From assembly GCA_900239685.1 (NCBI GenBank), contig OENT01000542.1:36688-100687 (forward strand): DNA of 64,000 nucleotides, written 5' to 3'. The notes beneath the pieces were generated by a model. That model was not told where the DNA came from and ran no database searches. It saw nothing but the letters and a program-made list of their open reading frames with translations. This document shows positions 61,735-64,000 of the stretch, one piece after another. A program made the position numbers and the translations under genes. The stretch comes from Rotaria macrura. Taxonomy: Eukaryota > Rotifera > Eurotatoria > Philodinida > Philodinidae. Position 1 is the stretch's first letter; each line of letters opens with the position of its first letter.

Positions 61735-64000
61735 TCAATGCAACGGTTGTGTAATCAATTGAAAAACATGTTGTTGTTTTTGTTGATCACGAATTTCATT
61801 TGAATGCTGGAGAGTGGCACGCTGTTCACATTGCTCACAGAATATTAATGAAGCACAATGAATACAATCGAATCGAATTCCTTGAACCTCATTTCCACAA
61901 GCATCGCACCTAAATAAATGAAAAACTTTTAACAGTCAATAGTTTATATATTGACATACAACTTACTGTGCTCCTTCATGTATGACAAGTTTTTGTTGTT
62001 CAGGAGGAGGTAAATCATTTCTAACTTGTTCTGCACCTGTATTAGCCATGGGTTCATATGGAAGAGCTTGAGACCAGTTAAAATTTGTACCGCACCCAGA
62101 CTGTTTGTCGCCCCCATGATAGTTTTGACCACATATCATACTATCGCATCCACCTAGATGTTGCACAACTCGTCGACAATGCGGACAAAGACGACAGTTT
62201 TGAACTTTATAATTTTCATCAGCCAGTAATTCATTGTACCGTTGAGCAAGTTCTTGATTTCGTTCGATATTAGCTGCTTTTTGTCTTTCGTAATCCTCCA
62301 GTTGTGCCTTAAAATTATCATCTTGTTGTGCTCGAGATCGCCAATAGTTACCACGCTCTTTGGCATACAAATTTATTGATGTAAGTGGAAAAACAATATA
62401 AAATGATTTGCCTACCCGTATCACACCAAAAGAACCATCGCTGTGTAATTTCTGGAATTTGTTGACATGTTGTTCGAAAATGATACTGTTGACTACAAAG
62501 TGAGCAGAACTCATAATGACACATGGGACATTCCACTTGAAATCTGTCATTGGGATTCTTCGCCTCAGCTACCCATGTACATGTTTGCTGGGGACACCGA
62601 ATCACCCCTTGAGTACCACCAACATAAGCATTGAATGTTTTTTGGATTTGATAATTTAAAAATTCGTCCTTTCGTTGAATTGGTACTCGTAATTGCCTAA
62701 GCTCTCCTTCTTGCAATTCATAAGCGCATATTCCACATGTTAGTATTTCGTTACTATTCATTTTCGTTGTACACGATTGTTCAAAGCATCCATAGCAAAG
62801 TTTATGATTTTCTTGACAATCAAAAACGAATATGTCATCATACACAAAGGTATCCATGCAAACTCCACACTCAAAAGTCGGAACATCGAACGGAAAAGCA
62901 CCATCTAAATAGTAAAACAAGAAACTAATGCTGAAAATCGAAATATCGATCGAAGTTTACCTAATACAGCCAGTGTGTCAACAATTGAATGTGGATCAAG
63001 TGTCAAATGAGATTTCTTTCTATGATTAATAAAAACACGCATCTGCTGCACTGTCGATAAATATTTCGTTCGAGGCAAGACGAAATCTATTAATGCTTGT
63101 AACTGCGTTGAGGAAGAAGAACTGCGACATTGACGAGAATGATCATTCAATCGATGAATATTATATAAACAGTGGCAATATTCGCATGGTATTGAATCAT
63201 TCATAGTACACGAAAACACATGCTTTTGAAAATCGTCCATAACATTAAAAGTCACATAGAAAAAACACACAGGACACTGAGGGCGTTGTGTTGTTTTCAC
63301 TAACTCTTGTAAACGAGCGATTTTATTTGCATCCAAGGGCATACAAGCTACATCGTATCGAGAAAGCTCATAATCACACAAAGTTGAATGACAAACCGGA
63401 GCACTCTTAGATTGCATGAATTCGTTCATAGATCGTTCGAGACATTTAATACAATACATATGACCCGATCGACAAGGGAAACTGTGACCTGACTTCTTCC
63501 CACTATCTACTGACGCGGAACTAAAACGACAAAACTGGGAGACTTCAGCCAAAAAACAAATCCTCTTACCAAGCGAAACAAGATGAGTTCTTTGCTGATT
63601 CAATTATTCTAGACCTGCTATTTCCTGAAGATTTCGTAAGGCATGCATCCACATGAACGACCAACTCAGACTTCGGGATTTCTTTCAAACATATTATGCA
63701 AGCTTCTGTTTCTTTTATTTTTGTAGGTTTTACTACCGATGTTCTACCGCATCCATTAACATGATTACCATACTCGTCGGCATCAATAAGCTTATAGCAT
63801 CTTTGGCATTGTTTTGTTCGCTGGGTTGTCGAAGGTTGCAATCTTCCCTTTGAACCACACGTGTCGATATGATAGGCGTACTTGTTTTCGTCAATCCACT
63901 GGTTGCACAACATGCATTGTTTAGTTTTCTTTGGCATGGGAGTTTCCGAACCACACGCGTCGATATGATAGGCGTACTTGCTTTCGTCAATCCACTGGTT
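61735..64000 (-). CDS. RBR-type E3 ubiquitin ligase with C2HC fingers and ZZ finger (5' end outside window)
   Basis: RBR ligases move ubiquitin from an E2 to a cysteine in RING2 and then to substrate. Exons 64000(open)-63570, 63520-62961, 62904-62416, 62357-61967 and 61909-61735 join in phases 2, 1, 1 and 2 to 681 codons plus stop within the window. Order: at least four C-x2-C/H-x3-C fingers, UBZ-like (CMLCNQWIDENKYAYHIDTC and relatives; residues about 1-116), then a RING-like finger (Cys141, Cys144, Cys160, His164, Cys167, Cys170). A further cysteine/histidine pair lies near 235. RING1 starts FECGVCMD (Cys343), the IBR is about 405-450 (ECPMCHYEFCSLC), a charged helix of about 45 residues follows, and RING2 is CPHC at 551-554 with catalytic Cys564 in LGGCDSM. 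The C-terminal ZZ finger is CDACGNEVQGIRFDCIHC with FCEQC and a final His. Introns are 47-59 nt. All catalytic residues seen are intact. The combination is not one I can match to a named RBR. Confidence 0.9.
63852..64000. repeat. 96-bp tandem duplication coding for zinc fingers
   Basis: The segment starting at 63852 repeats from 63948 with about two differences in the 53 nt that remain in the window. The unit is 32 codons, one C2HC finger plus linker, so the frame is kept. The near identity shows a recent duplication, and more copies probably lie beyond the right edge. The next finger inward (about 63750-63800) is an older, diverged copy. Confidence 0.85.

Overview
The window is animal nuclear DNA: AT-rich, with spliced genes (GT-AG introns), metazoan protein families and much non-coding sequence. 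A bdelloid rotifer is the best guess. Supporting signs are an intronless-style rhodopsin GPCR family with a paralogue pair, a plant-type PPR protein, a cinnamyl-alcohol-dehydrogenase-type enzyme rare in animals, AIG1-like GTPases, a LINE relic of bdelloid type and a likely trans-splice acceptor between two closely spaced genes. This assignment is inference; no rRNA, tRNA or mitochondrial marker is present to settle it.

I rebuilt each gene by joining exons at GT/AG sites and checking that splice phase and total length stay in frame. Minus-strand genes on the left are taxilin (1737-3649), LIN7 (5722-6393), IER3IP1 (6473-6851), the exocyst subunit EXOC4/Sec8 (7960-15964) and a GPCR broken by one stop codon (19134-20195). 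In the middle are TMED/p24 (+, 25388-27706), which meets the axonemal dynein chain DNAI2 (-, 27710-32554) tail to tail, an intact GPCR paralogue (+, 33715-34786) and a zinc alcohol dehydrogenase (-, 36310-37648). After a repeat-rich gap (LINE relic, inverted repeats) comes a head-to-head pair of coiled-coil GTPases (- 42333-44747, + 45381-47085). The right part holds a PPR gene (+, 50900-53569), leukotriene A4 hydrolase (+, 54588-59970) and an RBR ubiquitin ligase (-, 61735 to beyond 64000).

The genes do not form one pathway. Several are housekeeping functions of membrane traffic and cell polarity: EXOC4 and taxilin in exocytosis, TMED and IER3IP1 in the early secretory pathway, LIN7 in junctional scaffolds. 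DNAI2 serves cilia. Introns fall into two classes, about 45-130 nt and about 0.56-2.35 kb. Long introns and intergenic gaps carry the repeats.

Most unusual items: the IER3IP1-LIN7 operon-like pair, the single nonsense codon in an otherwise intact GPCR, the GTPase pair with different C-terminal membrane signals, the 96-bp repeated finger units in the RBR ligase, the alcohol dehydrogenase as a transfer candidate, and inverted GTGCTSAA-rich repeats near a dead LINE.
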